NCBI RefSeq assembly: GCF_023072615.1
Contig: NZ_JAKNRW010000026.1
Coordinates: 1-64,000 of the forward strand
DNA: 64,000 bases
DNA from: Pseudomonas violetae
Lineage (GTDB): Bacteria > Pseudomonadota > Gammaproteobacteria > Pseudomonadales > Pseudomonadaceae
Reading direction: 5' to 3'
Each line of letters begins with the position of its first letter. Position 1 is the stretch's first letter. A program made the position numbers and the translations under genes. The notes beneath the pieces are model-generated. The model was given only the letters and a program-made list of their open reading frames with translations, was not told the DNA's origin and made no database searches. Positions 1-9,814 of the stretch are shown piece after piece.

Positions 1-1
1 C

Positions 2-430
2 AAGCCTGCGCCAGCACCGACTCAGGTCGCGACTGCTAAACCTGCCCCGGCACCTGCAGCCAAAGCCGCTCCTGCGCCGGCCAAGACTGCCGCCGTGGCG
101 ACCGCCAAGCCAGCCGAAAAACCGGCTGCTGCCAAAGGCGCTGGGGGTACTTGGTACGCCGGGCAACCAACCAGCAACTATGTGGTGCAGATCCTCGGCA
201 CCAGCTCCGAAGCGTCTGCGCAAAACTTCGTGAAAGAGCAGGGCGGCGAGTACCGTTATTTCAAGAAAGTACTTAACGGCAAGCCGCTTTACGTCATCAC
301 CTACGGTAACTTCGCCAACCGCGATGCAGCCGTTAGCGCCATCAAGGCCTTGCCAGCGAAGGTTCAGGCTGGTAAACCTTGGCCTCGCACTGTCGCCAGC
401 GTCCAACAGGAACTGGCAACAACTCGCTGA
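2..430 (+). CDS. damX: DamX-like SPOR-domain protein, C-terminal part
   Basis: Open reading frame that enters from the left edge in frame 2, so only the last 142 or so codons are present. The visible part is a low-complexity Ala/Pro/Lys linker followed by a SPOR domain, seen as 'YVVQILGTSSEASAQNF' and a 'YVITYGNFANRDAA' strand-turn before the stop. SPOR domains bind denuded septal peptidoglycan, and DamX acts at the division site. In Pseudomonas this gene lies between aroB and gltB, which fits the gene that follows here. No start can be assigned because the N-terminal half is outside the window. Confidence 0.85.
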   Translation, partial: KPAPAPTQVATAKPAPAPAAKAAPAPAKTAAVATAKPAEKPAAAKGAGGTWYAGQPTSNYVVQILGTSSEASAQNFVKEQGGEYRYFKKVLNGKPLYVITYGNFANRDAAVSAIKALPAKVQAGKPWPRTVASVQQELATTR

Positions 431-436
431 AGATTC

Positions 437-457
437 GGCGGCCTTACCCAGGCCGCC
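437..457 (+). terminator. Hairpin after damX
   Basis: Perfect 7-bp inverted repeat GGCGGCC / GGCCGCC with a 7-nt loop, seven bases past the damX stop. There is no T-run behind it, so it may be a weak or factor-assisted terminator or only an mRNA 3' stabilising hairpin. Confidence 0.4.
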
Positions 458-643
458 TCTCCCGGCACCTCAAAATTTCCGCACGTGCGCGCCTTCTCTA
501 TAGATCGCGTGCCTTGTGGTGTCTGCGTCACAGTAGTCTTTGAGTCGTTGCGGTCAAAAATCAAAAAAGTTTTGACTAGCACAGCAGATAGCTTTAAACC
601 TTTCACAAATGCGACATAGATTTGCGACATTTCGTCGTCAAAT

Positions 644-672
644 TTGTGAGCCTCTGTGTCGGTGTGTACAAT
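644..672 (+). promoter_or_regulatory. Candidate sigma70 promoter for gltBD
   Basis: TTGTGA (644-649) and TACAAT (667-672) are separated by 17 bp, a good fit to -35 and -10 consensus, about 110 bp upstream of the gltB start. The remaining 350-bp damX-gltB gap is AT-richer than its surroundings and could carry regulatory sites that I cannot name. Confidence 0.45.
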
Positions 673-781
673 GACCTCCCTTTTGCTCCCGCAAAGCTGG
701 CGTACGTTCGGCGCGGATTGCAAGTGGTTGAATTGAAAAGAAATTTGCCTCGATAAGAGGCAGCCTGGTGAGAAAGTGTCT

Positions 782-3700
782 ATGAAAGCAGGTCTGTACC
801 AACCAGATGAATTCAAGGATAACTGCGGTTTCGGCCTGATAGCCCATATGCAGGGCGAGCCCAGTCATACCCTTTTGCAAACGGCCATCGAGGCCCTGAC
901 CTGCATGACCCACCGCGGTGGGATCAACGCCGACGGCAAGACCGGTGACGGTTGCGGTCTGCTGATTCAAAAGCCGGACGTGTTCCTGAGAGCCATCGCC
1001 CAGGAAACTTTCGGCGTCGAACTGCCCAAGCAATACGCGGTAGGCATGGTCTTCTTCAACCAGGACCCGGTTAAAGCCCAAGCTGCTCGCGAGAACATGA
1101 ACCGCGAGATCCTGGCTGCCGGTCTGCAACTCGTCGGCTGGCGCAAAGTGCCGATAGACACCAGCGTCCTCGGCCGCCTGGCTCTGGAGCGCTTGCCGCA
1201 GATCGAACAAGTGTTCATCGGCGGTGAAGGCCTGAGCGATCAGGACATGGCGATCAAGCTGTTCAGTTCCCGTCGACGTTCGTCTGTGGACAACGCCGCC
1301 GACACCGATCACTACATCTGCAGCTTTTCCCACAAGACCATCATTTACAAAGGCCTGATGATGCCGGCGGATCTCACCGCCTTCTATCCAGACCTGAGCG
1401 ATCAGCGCCTGCAAACCGCGATTTGCGTGTTCCACCAGCGCTTCTCCACCAACACCTTGCCGAAATGGCCGCTGGCGCAACCGTTCCGCTTCCTGGCGCA
1501 CAACGGCGAGATCAACACCATCACCGGCAACCGCAACTGGGCCGTGGCTCGTCGCACCAAGTTCGCCAACGACCTGATGCCCGATCTGGAAGAGCTCGGC
1601 CCATTGGTCAACCGCGTCGGTTCCGACTCCTCCAGCATGGACAACATGCTCGAACTGATGGTGACCGGTGGCATCGACCTGTTCCGGGGCGTGCGGATGA
1701 TCATTCCGCCTGCGTGGCAGAACGTCGAAACCATGGACCCGGATCTGCGTGCGTTCTACGAGTACAACTCGATGCACATGGAACCATGGGACGGCCCGGC
1801 GGGCGTGGTAATGACCGACGGTCGCTACGCGGTGTGCCTGCTCGACCGTAACGGTCTGCGTCCGGCGCGTTGGGTGACCACCAAGAACGGCTTCATTACC
1901 CTGGCTTCGGAAATCGGAGTCTGGAACTACCAGCCCGAAGACGTGATCGCCAAGGGTCGTGTTGGCCCTGGCCAGATCTTTGCCGTGGACACCGAAACCG
2001 GGCAGATCCTGGACACCGACGCCATCGACAACCGCTTGAAGTCGCGTCATCCATACAAGCAATGGCTACGCAAGAATGCCCTGCGCATTCAGGCAACCAT
2101 GGAAGACAACGATCACGGTTCGGCGTTCTACGACGTCGATCAGCTCAAGCAATACATGAAGATGTACCAGGTCACGTTCGAAGAGCGCGACCAGGTGCTG
2201 CGTCCGCTTGGCGAGCAAGGCTACGAAGCCGTGGGCTCGATGGGCGACGACACGCCCATGGCCGTGCTGTCCCAGCGCGTGCGCACGCCGTACGACTATT
2301 TCCGCCAGCAGTTCGCGCAGGTCACCAACCCGCCGATCGATCCGCTGCGTGAAGCCATCGTCATGTCGCTTGAGATCTGCCTCGGTGCCGAGCGCAACAT
2401 CTTCCAGGAGTCGCCGGAACACGCCTCGCGTGTGATCCTCAGCTCGCCGGTCATTTCCCCGGCCAAGTGGCGCTCGCTGATGAACCTCGATCGTCCTGGC
2501 TTCGAACGCCAGATCATCGACCTCAACTACGACGAAAGCGTCGGCCTCGAAGCGGCGATCCGCAACGTTGCCGATCAGGCTGAAGAAGCCGTGCGCGCCG
2601 GTCGTACCCAGGTTGTGCTGAGTGATCGTCATATTGCCCCTGGCAAGTTGCCGATCCATGCCTCGCTTGCCACCGGCGCGGTACACCACCGCCTGACCGA
2701 AAAAGGCCTGCGTTGTGACTCCAACATCCTTGTGGAAACCGCGACCGCTCGCGATCCACATCACTTTGCGGTGTTGATCGGTTTTGGCGCCTCGGCGGTC
2801 TACCCGTTCCTGGCCTACGAAGTGCTGGGCGACCTGATCCGTACCGGTGAAGTGCTGGGCGACCTTTATGAGGTGTTCAAGAACTACCGCAAGGGCATCA
2901 CCAAAGGTCTGCTGAAAATCCTGTCGAAGATGGGTATCTCGACCATCACGTCGTACCGCGGTGCGCAACTGTTCGAAGCCATCGGCCTGTCTGAAGAAGT
3001 TTGCGAGCTGAGTTTCCGGGGAGTGCCAAGCCGCATCAAAGGTGCGCGTTTCGTCGACATCGAAGCCGAGCAGAAGGCGCTGGCTGCCGAAGCCTGGAGC
3101 CCGCGCAAGCCGATCCAGCAAGGTGGTCTGCTGAAGTTCGTCCACGGTGGCGAATATCACGCGTATAACCCGGACGTGGTCAACACCCTGCAAGCCGCTG
3201 TGCAGCAGGGCGACTACAGCAAGTTCAAGGAATACACGGCGCTGGTGGACAACCGTCCGGTGTCGATGATCCGCGACATGTTCAAGGTCAAGACCCTGGA
3301 CACGCCGCTGGACATCAGTGAAATCGAACCGCTGGAATCGGTGCTCAAGCGCTTCGACTCCGCTGGTATCTCCCTTGGCGCTCTGTCGCCGGAAGCCCAC
3401 GAAGCCCTGGCTGAAGCAATGAACCGCCTCGGTGCGCGTTCCAACTCCGGCGAAGGCGGCGAAGACCCGGCGCGTTACGGCACCATCAAGAGCTCGAAAA
3501 TCAAACAGGTTGCGACTGGCCGTTTTGGTGTTACCCCGGAATACCTGGTCAACGCTGAAGTGCTGCAGATTAAAGTCGCTCAGGGCGCCAAGCCCGGCGA
3601 AGGTGGTCAGCTGCCAGGCGGCAAGGTCAACGGTCTGATCGCCAAGCTGCGTTACGCAGTGCCGGGTGTCACCCTGATTTCGCCGCCGCCGCACCACGAT

Positions 3701-5230
3701 ATCTACTCGATCGAAGACTTGTCGCAGCTGATTTTCGACCTGAAACAAGTCAACCCTAAGGCGCTGGTCTCGGTGAAGCTGGTCGCAGAAGCGGGCGTCG
3801 GCACTATCGCCGCCGGCGTGGCTAAGGCCTATGCGGACTTGATCACCATCTCCGGCTACGACGGCGGCACAGGTGCATCGCCGTTGACCTCGATCAAATA
3901 CGCGGGCGCTCCGTGGGAACTCGGCCTGGCCGAAACCCACCAGACCCTGCGTGGCAACGACCTGCGCGGCAAAGTCCGGGTGCAAACCGACGGCGGCCTG
4001 AAAACCGGCCTCGACGTGATCAAGGCCGCCATCCTCGGCGCTGAAAGCTTCGGCTTCGGCACCGCGCCAATGATTGCCCTTGGCTGCAAGTACCTGCGCA
4101 TCTGTCACCTGAACAACTGCGCCACCGGCGTCGCGACCCAGAACGAGAAGCTGCGCAAGGATCACTACATCGGCACCGTCGACATGGTGGTGAATTTCTT
4201 CACCTACGTCGCCGAAGAAACCCGAGAGTGGCTGGCCAAGCTCGGCGTGCGCTCCCTCGAAGAGCTGATCGGTCGTACCGATCTGCTGGACATCCTCGAA
4301 GGCCAGACCGCCAAGCAGCAACACCTGGACCTGACCCCGTTGCTGGGCAGCGATCACATCCCGGCAGACAAGCCTCAGTTCTGCCAGGTAGAGCGCAACC
4401 CGCCGTTCGACAAAGGCCTGCTGGCCGAGAAAATGGTCGATATGGCCACTTCGGCCATCAACGACAAGAGCGGCGCCGAGTTCGCCCTGGATATCTGCAA
4501 CTGCGACCGTTCGATCGGCGCACGGATCTCCGGTGAAATCGCGCGCAAGCACGGCAACCAGGGCATGGCGAATGCGCCGATCACCTTCCGCTTCAACGGG
4601 ACGGCCGGCCAGAGCTTCGGCGTGTGGAACGCCGGTGGCCTGAACATGTACCTGGAAGGCGACGCCAACGACTACGTCGGCAAAGGCATGACCGGCGGCA
4701 AGCTGGTCATCGTTCCGCCCAAGGGCAGCATCTACAAGACTCAGGACAGTGCCATCATCGGCAACACCTGCCTGTACGGTGCTACCGGTGGCAAGCTGTT
4801 CGCCGCCGGTACTGCCGGCGAGCGTTTCGCCGTGCGTAACTCCGGTGCTCATACCGTAGTCGAAGGCACGGGCGATCACTGCTGCGAGTACATGACCGGC
4901 GGTTTCGTCTGCGTCTTGGGCAAGACCGGCTACAACTTCGGTTCAGGCATGACCGGCGGTTTCGCCTACGTGCTCGACCAGGACAACAGCTTCGTTGACC
5001 GGGTCAACCACGAACTGGTGGAAATCCAGCGGATCAGCGGTGAGGCGATGGAAGCCTATCGCAGCCACCTGCAACGCGTGCTGAACGAATACGTCGCGGA
5101 AACCGACAGCGAATGGGGTCGTAACCTCGCTGAAAACCTCGATGACTATCTGCGTCGTTTCTGGCTGGTCAAGCCCAAGGCTGCCAACCTGAAATCGTTG
5201 CTTTCCAGCACCCGTGCCAACCCGCAGTGA
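782..5230 (+). CDS. gltB: Glutamate synthase (NADPH) large subunit
   Basis: Alpha subunit of GOGAT, which transfers the glutamine amide to 2-oxoglutarate to make two glutamates. The predicted 1482 aa matches the family. Visible parts are: the N-terminal Ntn amidotransferase beginning at Cys15 (FKDN-CGFGL; a short propeptide is normally removed to expose this Cys), the central and FMN-binding synthase domain, the 3Fe-4S cysteines C1102, C1108 and C1113 (CKYLRICHLNNC), and the C-terminal glycine-rich beta-helix. The ATG at 782 is preferred over an in-frame GTG at 776 because GGTGAG at 767-772 sits 9 bases before the ATG but only 3 before the GTG. It is the first gene of a gltBD operon; gltD starts 33 bp downstream. 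Confidence 0.97.
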   Translation: MKAGLYQPDEFKDNCGFGLIAHMQGEPSHTLLQTAIEALTCMTHRGGINADGKTGDGCGLLIQKPDVFLRAIAQETFGVELPKQYAVGMVFFNQDPVKAQAARENMNREILAAGLQLVGWRKVPIDTSVLGRLALERLPQIEQVFIGGEGLSDQDMAIKLFSSRRRSSVDNAADTDHYICSFSHKTIIYKGLMMPADLTAFYPDLSDQRLQTAICVFHQRFSTNTLPKWPLAQPFRFLAHNGEINTITGNRNWAVARRTKFANDLMPDLEELGPLVNRVGSDSSSMDNMLELMVTGGIDLFRGVRMIIPPAWQNVETMDPDLRAFYEYNSMHMEPWDGPAGVVMTDGRYAVCLLDRNGLRPARWVTTKNGFITLASEIGVWNYQPEDVIAKGRVGPGQIFAVDTETGQILDTDAIDNRLKSRHPYKQWLRKNALRIQATMEDNDHGSAFYDVDQLKQYMKMYQVTFEERDQVLRPLGEQGYEAVGSMGDDTPMAVLSQRVRTPYDYFRQQFAQVTNPPIDPLREAIVMSLEICLGAERNIFQESPEHASRVILSSPVISPAKWRSLMNLDRPGFERQIIDLNYDESVGLEAAIRNVADQAEEAVRAGRTQVVLSDRHIAPGKLPIHASLATGAVHHRLTEKGLRCDSNILVETATARDPHHFAVLIGFGASAVYPFLAYEVLGDLIRTGEVLGDLYEVFKNYRKGITKGLLKILSKMGISTITSYRGAQLFEAIGLSEEVCELSFRGVPSRIKGARFVDIEAEQKALAAEAWSPRKPIQQGGLLKFVHGGEYHAYNPDVVNTLQAAVQQGDYSKFKEYTALVDNRPVSMIRDMFKVKTLDTPLDISEIEPLESVLKRFDSAGISLGALSPEAHEALAEAMNRLGARSNSGEGGEDPARYGTIKSSKIKQVATGRFGVTPEYLVNAEVLQIKVAQGAKPGEGGQLPGGKVNGLIAKLRYAVPGVTLISPPPHHDIYSIEDLSQLIFDLKQVNPKALVSVKLVAEAGVGTIAAGVAKAYADLITISGYDGGTGASPLTSIKYAGAPWELGLAETHQTLRGNDLRGKVRVQTDGGLKTGLDVIKAAILGAESFGFGTAPMIALGCKYLRICHLNNCATGVATQNEKLRKDHYIGTVDMVVNFFTYVAEETREWLAKLGVRSLEELIGRTDLLDILEGQTAKQQHLDLTPLLGSDHIPADKPQFCQVERNPPFDKGLLAEKMVDMATSAINDKSGAEFALDICNCDRSIGARISGEIARKHGNQGMANAPITFRFNGTAGQSFGVWNAGGLNMYLEGDANDYVGKGMTGGKLVIVPPKGSIYKTQDSAIIGNTCLYGATGGKLFAAGTAGERFAVRNSGAHTVVEGTGDHCCEYMTGGFVCVLGKTGYNFGSGMTGGFAYVLDQDNSFVDRVNHELVEIQRISGEAMEAYRSHLQRVLNEYVAETDSEWGRNLAENLDDYLRRFWLVKPKAANLKSLLSSTRANPQ

Positions 5231-5263
5231 TATGCGCCTGAAGAGTTTGATGAGGTTTTAACA

Positions 5264-6682
5264 ATGGCTGAACGTCTGAATAACGACTTCCAGTTCATCG
5301 ATGTCGGGCGCAAGGATCCGAAGAAGAAACTGTTGCGTCAACGCAAGAAAGAGTTCGTAGAGATCTACGAACCCTTCAAACCCCAGCATTCGGCCGATCA
5401 GGCCCACCGCTGCCTGGGTTGTGGTAACCCGTATTGCGAATGGAAGTGCCCGGTGCATAACTTCATTCCGAACTGGCTGAAGCTGGTGGCCGAGGGCAAC
5501 ATCCTTCAGGCCGCCGAGTTGTCACACCAGACCAACACCCTGCCGGAAGTGTGTGGCCGGGTGTGCCCGCAGGATCGTCTGTGCGAGGGTGCGTGCACCC
5601 TTAACGACGGCTTCGGCGCGGTGACCATCGGTTCGGTCGAGAAATACATCACCGACACCGCGTTCGCCATGGGCTGGCGTCCGGACATGTCCAAGGTCAT
5701 ACCGACCGGCAAACGTGTTGCAGTGATCGGCGCAGGCCCGGCCGGTTTGGGCTGTGCCGACGTACTGGTACGCGGCGGCGTGACTCCGGTGGTGTTCGAC
5801 AAGAACCCGGAAATCGGCGGTCTGCTGACCTTCGGCATCCCCGAGTTCAAGCTGGAAAAGACCGTGCTGAGCAATCGTCGCGAAGTCTTCACCGGCATGG
5901 GCATCGAGTTCCGTCTGAACACCGAAGTGGGCAAGGACGTGACCGTCGAGCAACTGCTCGAAGAGTACGATGCCGTGTTCATGGGCATGGGCACCTACAC
6001 CTACATGAAGGGCGGCTTTGCCGGTGAGGATTTGCCGGGCGTGCACGACGCGCTGGACTTCCTGATCGCCAACGTCAACCGCAACCTGGGCTTTGAAAAG
6101 TCGCCGGAAGATTTCGTCGACATGAAAGGCAAGAAGGTGGTGGTACTGGGTGGCGGCGACACGGCGATGGACTGCAACCGTACGTCGATTCGCCAGGGCG
6201 CCAAGTCGGTGACCTGTGCCTATCGTCGCGATGAAGCAAATATGCCGGGTTCGCGCAAAGAGGTGAAGAACGCCAAGGAAGAAGGCGTGAAGTTCCTCTA
6301 CAACCGCCAGCCAATCGCCATCGTTGGCGAAGACCGCGTCGAAGGCGTGAAAGTGGTCGAGACCCGTCTCGGCGAACCGGACGCCCGTGGCCGTCGCAGT
6401 CCTGAGCCAATACCGGGTTCCGAAGAGATCATTCCGGCGGATGCCGTGGTTATCGCTTTCGGTTTCCGCCCGAGCCCGGCTGCGTGGTTCGAACAGCACA
6501 GCATCCAGACCGACAGCCAGGGCCGCGTTGTAGCACCCGAGCAAGGTCAGTACAAGCACCAGACCAGCAACCCGAAAATCTTCGCCGGTGGCGATATGGT
6601 TCGAGGGTCTGACCTGGTGGTGACGGCGATCTTCGAAGGCCGTAATGCTGCCGAAGGGATCCTGGATTACCTGGGCGTCTAA
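5264..6682 (+). CDS. gltD: Glutamate synthase small subunit
   Basis: Beta subunit of GOGAT, 472 aa. It carries FAD, takes electrons from NADPH and passes them through Fe-S clusters to GltB. Seen here: N-terminal cysteine clusters (CLGCGNPYCEWKCP and CGRVCPQDRLCEGAC), a first Rossmann motif GAGPAGLGCA for FAD, and a second GGGDTAMDC for NADPH. The length is typical. It is co-transcribed with gltB, with no terminator in the 33-bp gap. The following 254 bp hold a REP pair before hemE. Confidence 0.97.
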   Translation: MAERLNNDFQFIDVGRKDPKKKLLRQRKKEFVEIYEPFKPQHSADQAHRCLGCGNPYCEWKCPVHNFIPNWLKLVAEGNILQAAELSHQTNTLPEVCGRVCPQDRLCEGACTLNDGFGAVTIGSVEKYITDTAFAMGWRPDMSKVIPTGKRVAVIGAGPAGLGCADVLVRGGVTPVVFDKNPEIGGLLTFGIPEFKLEKTVLSNRREVFTGMGIEFRLNTEVGKDVTVEQLLEEYDAVFMGMGTYTYMKGGFAGEDLPGVHDALDFLIANVNRNLGFEKSPEDFVDMKGKKVVVLGGGDTAMDCNRTSIRQGAKSVTCAYRRDEANMPGSRKEVKNAKEEGVKFLYNRQPIAIVGEDRVEGVKVVETRLGEPDARGRRSPEPIPGSEEIIPADAVVIAFGFRPSPAAWFEQHSIQTDSQGRVVAPEQGQYKHQTSNPKIFAGGDMVRGSDLVVTAIFEGRNAAEGILDYLGV

Positions 6683-6718
6683 CCCCCCCCCGCTCCAGAC
6701 CTGACATGCAATAACCCT

Positions 6719-6803
6719 GTGGGAGTTGGCCTGCCAGCGATAGCATCACCTCGGACTGACTGACACACCGAGGTGTCCGCATCGCTGGCAGGCCAGCTCC
6801 CAC
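6719..6803. repeat. REP pair (REPIN-like inverted repeat)
   Basis: Arms GTGGGAGTTGGCCTGCCAGC (6719-) and its near-complement ending at 6803 flank an inner palindrome CACCTCGG / CCGAGGTG. This is the usual Pseudomonas extragenic palindrome layout. It lies between gltD and hemE and may protect the gltBD mRNA 3' end. Confidence 0.85.
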
Positions 6804-6936
6804 ATTGGTTTTGTGGTGTTGCGAAAGCCGTGTTCCGCCGCGACAAATTGACCCGATAGACAAAAGGCTGACCTGCAACCGTGCCTTTTGCGTCGCGCTC
6901 TGAGAAAATGGCCGCACTTTTTTTCCGGATGCCGAC

Positions 6937-8004
6937 ATGACTGCCCTGAAGAACGACCGCTTCCTTCGCGCCCTGCTCAAGCAACCCGTAGACGTCACGC
7001 CTGTCTGGATGATGCGTCAGGCCGGTCGCTACCTGCCGGAGTACCGCGCCAGCCGTGCCAAGGCCGGTGATTTCATGAGCTTGTGCATGAACCCGGAGTT
7101 CGCTTGCGAAGTCACCATGCAGCCGCTCGATCGCTATCCGCAACTGGACGCGGCGATCCTGTTCTCCGACATCCTGACCATTCCTGACGCCATGGGCCAG
7201 GGCCTGTACTTCGAAACTGGCGAAGGCCCGCGCTTCAAGAAAGTGGTCAGCACCCTGGCCGACATCGAAGCCCTGCCGATTCCCGATCCGCACAAGGACC
7301 TCGGCTATGTCATGGACGCGGTCAGCACCATCCGCCGCGAACTGAACGGCCGCGTGCCGCTGATCGGCTTCTCCGGCAGTCCATGGACACTGGCCACCTA
7401 CATGGTCGAAGGCGGCTCGTCGAAAGACTTCCGCAAGACCAAGGCCATGCTCTACGACAACCCGCAAGCCATGCACCTGCTGCTGGACAAACTCGCGCAG
7501 TCGGTCACCAGCTACCTCAACGGCCAGATCATGGCTGGCGCGCAAGCGGTGCAGATCTTCGACACCTGGGGCGGCAACCTGTCGGCGGCGGCGTACCAGG
7601 AATTCTCCCTGGCTTACATGCGTAAAATCGTCAGCGGCCTTATTCGCGAACACGAAGGCCGCAAGGTGCCAGTCATCCTGTTCACCAAGAACGGTGGCTT
7701 GTGGCTGGAAAGCATTGCCGACGCTGGCGCCGATGCCCTCGGCCTGGACTGGACCTGCGACATCGGCAACGCCCGTGATCGCGTCGGCAACAAGGTCGCC
7801 CTGCAAGGCAACATGGACCCGACCGTGCTGTACGCCAAGCCTGAAGCTATCCGCACCGAAGTCGGGCGTATTCTCGCCAGCTACGGCAAAGGCAGCGGCC
7901 ATGTGTTCAACCTCGGCCACGGCATTACCCCGGAAGTCGATCCGGAACATGCCGGCGCGTTCATGCGTGCGGTGCATGAACTGTCGGCGCAGTACCACGA
8001 ATAA
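6937..8004 (+). CDS. hemE: Uroporphyrinogen decarboxylase
   Basis: Cytosolic enzyme that removes four acetate carboxyls from uroporphyrinogen III to give coproporphyrinogen III in haem synthesis. It is 355 aa, normal for the family. The N-terminal signature PVWMMRQAGRYLPEYR (residues 22-37, with substrate-binding Arg27 and Arg31) and the second signature GFSGSPWTLATYMVEGG are intact. It follows gltD at 254 bp as its own unit and is closed by a strong terminator at 8027-8061. Confidence 0.97.
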   Translation: MTALKNDRFLRALLKQPVDVTPVWMMRQAGRYLPEYRASRAKAGDFMSLCMNPEFACEVTMQPLDRYPQLDAAILFSDILTIPDAMGQGLYFETGEGPRFKKVVSTLADIEALPIPDPHKDLGYVMDAVSTIRRELNGRVPLIGFSGSPWTLATYMVEGGSSKDFRKTKAMLYDNPQAMHLLLDKLAQSVTSYLNGQIMAGAQAVQIFDTWGGNLSAAAYQEFSLAYMRKIVSGLIREHEGRKVPVILFTKNGGLWLESIADAGADALGLDWTCDIGNARDRVGNKVALQGNMDPTVLYAKPEAIRTEVGRILASYGKGSGHVFNLGHGITPEVDPEHAGAFMRAVHELSAQYHE

Positions 8005-8026
8005 GCTGTCTTTCTGAAGTATCTAA

Positions 8027-8061
8027 AGCCTGTCCGGACTTGCGCCGGACAGGCTTTTTTT
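8027..8061 (+). terminator. Rho-independent terminator of hemE
   Basis: Stem AGCCTGTCCGG / CCGGACAGGCT with loop ACTTGCG, followed by seven T. It lies 22 bp after the hemE stop. A classic intrinsic terminator. Confidence 0.92.
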
Positions 8062-8271
8062 ATGCCCAGGTGTAGGTTTATTTTCATACATGTGTCTGAT
8101 CAGTCCATGCAGCGACTTTTCCCGATTCCGTTGCAGATTTGTCCTACATAGAAATTGTCAGTCTCCCCGTAATGTTCCAGCCCCTTGCTCCGTGCGGCAG
8201 CGCCGAGCGATATCGCGAACCTTGGCGCCGTGAAACGCACCTTAACTACGATAAGCAGTCTGGAATACACC

Positions 8272-9738
8272 ATGAAAATCACTTTCAACAAAAGAAGCGC
8301 GCTAATGGCCTGCACTTCTTCAATGATCCTGTTATCGACAATGCTGGCGACACAAACCGTTTCCGCTCACGGCTACCTCGAAGTGCCGCCATCGCGGGCA
8401 CTGCTGTGCCAGAAAGGCGTAAACACCAACTGCGGCGGCGCGCAATACGAGCCGCAAAGCGTCGGCGAAACGTTCAAGGGGTTCCCGGCTGGCGTCGGCG
8501 GTGCTCCACTGCAAGGGCCGGTTGACGGCAAGATCGCCAGTGGCGGCCATTCGTTGTTTTCCGCACTGGACGCCCAGGCTGCCAACCGTTGGACCTTGAA
8601 TGAAATCAAGGACCGCAACGTTGATTTCCAGTGGCACTACAAAGCGCCTCATCCCGTCACAAAGCACGAGTATTTCATCACGCGTAACGGCTGGAACCCC
8701 AACGAGCCGCTGAAACGCGCGACTTTCGAAAGTACACCGTTCTGCGCCGTCGACGGGGGCAATCAAATGCCCGCTCCTGGCGTGAAGCACAACTGCACCA
8801 TCCCCGATGACAAGAACGGCCATCATGTGATCCTGGCGATCTGGACAGTCGGTGACACCGACGCCGCGTTCTACAACCCGACTGATGTGAATATTCTTGC
8901 AGAAGCTTCCCTGCCAGGTGGCTGGTCTGCCGTGGGTGGCATTGCACCGTCGACCGCCTTGCTGGAGGGCGACAAGGTCAAGGCTCGCGCATTCTCGGCT
9001 GCGGGCGAAAAGCCTGAATACAGCGTCGAAATCAGCATCGACGATGCAGAACAAGGGCAGCCGAACAACTGGTCGTTCAAACTGGCAGAAAAAATTAACG
9101 CGACTCACACCCTGGTGCGCGCCGGTGTTCGTGATGAACAAGGCAACATCGAGCCGGTGAAAGGCAACAACAGCCTGTACGCGCAGAAGGACAGCGGCGT
9201 CACCCGCTACGAAGTTCAGTTGGACATGAAGGAAGACGCGGCGGCACGCCTGTCGATCGCATCATTGCAGCCGGAATACCTCCTGGACAAAGGCCTGGCG
9301 AAGCTCGAGTTCAACATTCTGTCCAACCGCACGATGAATCTCGAGGCGACCCTGTTCGATCAGAACAACAAGCAGGTAGGCACCACTTCGGTACAAGCGC
9401 AAAGCGGTCCTGCATGGCTCTCGATGGACGTTCGCAGCAACCCTGGCGCTCATACCATGACCTTGGTCGGTACCACGCTGGATGGTCGCACGACTCGCCA
9501 GGATACCCAGGTGACCACGCTTACGGGTGAAGGCGCAGGCGCCGATCACGACTTCGTCTTCCCTGAAGGTCTGGACCAATACACCGCTGGCACCAAGGTG
9601 CTGCAGCCAAAAACCGGTGAAGTCTTCCAGTGCAAACCTTTCCCCGAATCCGGTTACTGCAAGCAGTACAGCCCTTCTGCCAACGGCTTTGAGCCGGGTG
9701 TCGGTGCTCACTGGCACATGGCCTGGGACAAGCTATAA
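8272..9738 (+). CDS. Secreted AA10 lytic polysaccharide monooxygenase with chitin-binding C-terminus (GbpA/CbpD-like)
   Basis: Copper enzyme that oxidatively cleaves crystalline chitin. The 488-aa product has a signal peptide ending ...TQTVSA, so His33 becomes the mature N-terminal residue, the first ligand of the copper histidine brace. HGYLEVPPSR is the AA10 family start. The AA10 domain runs to about residue 205, followed by two GbpA-type modules (about 210-415). The C-terminal carbohydrate-binding module resembles CBM73 (about 430-488; FQCKPFP, HWHMAWDKL end). The ATG at 8272 was chosen because it places the signal peptide correctly; the upstream in-frame extension adds a non-signal sequence. 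It lies directly upstream of a gspC-M operon. CbpD of P. aeruginosa is a known T2SS substrate, so export by that system is the natural inference. It has its own terminator at 9754. Confidence 0.93.
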   Translation: MKITFNKRSALMACTSSMILLSTMLATQTVSAHGYLEVPPSRALLCQKGVNTNCGGAQYEPQSVGETFKGFPAGVGGAPLQGPVDGKIASGGHSLFSALDAQAANRWTLNEIKDRNVDFQWHYKAPHPVTKHEYFITRNGWNPNEPLKRATFESTPFCAVDGGNQMPAPGVKHNCTIPDDKNGHHVILAIWTVGDTDAAFYNPTDVNILAEASLPGGWSAVGGIAPSTALLEGDKVKARAFSAAGEKPEYSVEISIDDAEQGQPNNWSFKLAEKINATHTLVRAGVRDEQGNIEPVKGNNSLYAQKDSGVTRYEVQLDMKEDAAARLSIASLQPEYLLDKGLAKLEFNILSNRTMNLEATLFDQNNKQVGTTSVQAQSGPAWLSMDVRSNPGAHTMTLVGTTLDGRTTRQDTQVTTLTGEGAGADHDFVFPEGLDQYTAGTKVLQPKTGEVFQCKPFPESGYCKQYSPSANGFEPGVGAHWHMAWDKL

Positions 9739-9753
9739 GCCCTTCGTGTAGCA

Positions 9754-9792
9754 CTTCAGGCGGTCCTTGAGCGATCGCCTGAAGGTTTATTT
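9754..9792 (+). terminator. Terminator between the LPMO gene and gspC
   Basis: Stem CTTCAGGCG (9754-9762) / CGCCTGAAG (9776-9784) followed by a T-rich stretch GTTTATTTT. It separates the LPMO transcript from the gsp operon, which may still receive read-through. It also argues against a TTG start for gspC at 9767, which would fall inside the hairpin. Confidence 0.7.
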
Positions 9793-9814
9793 TCATTACG
9801 GGATCGAGTTGAAA

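Noticed and set aside
2066..4879. 937-codon open frame antisense to gltB (also 638-2062)
   Set aside because: Third-position GC bias of gltB opens the opposite frame; no motif, no ribosome site, and gltB is unquestionably coding.
6679..7998. 439-codon open frame antisense to hemE
   Set aside because: hemE has both family signatures and a terminator; the antisense frame is a composition artefact.
8185..8271. Longer N-terminus for the LPMO
   Set aside because: It would bury the signal peptide and displace the copper-binding N-terminal His; the ATG at 8272 is clearly better.
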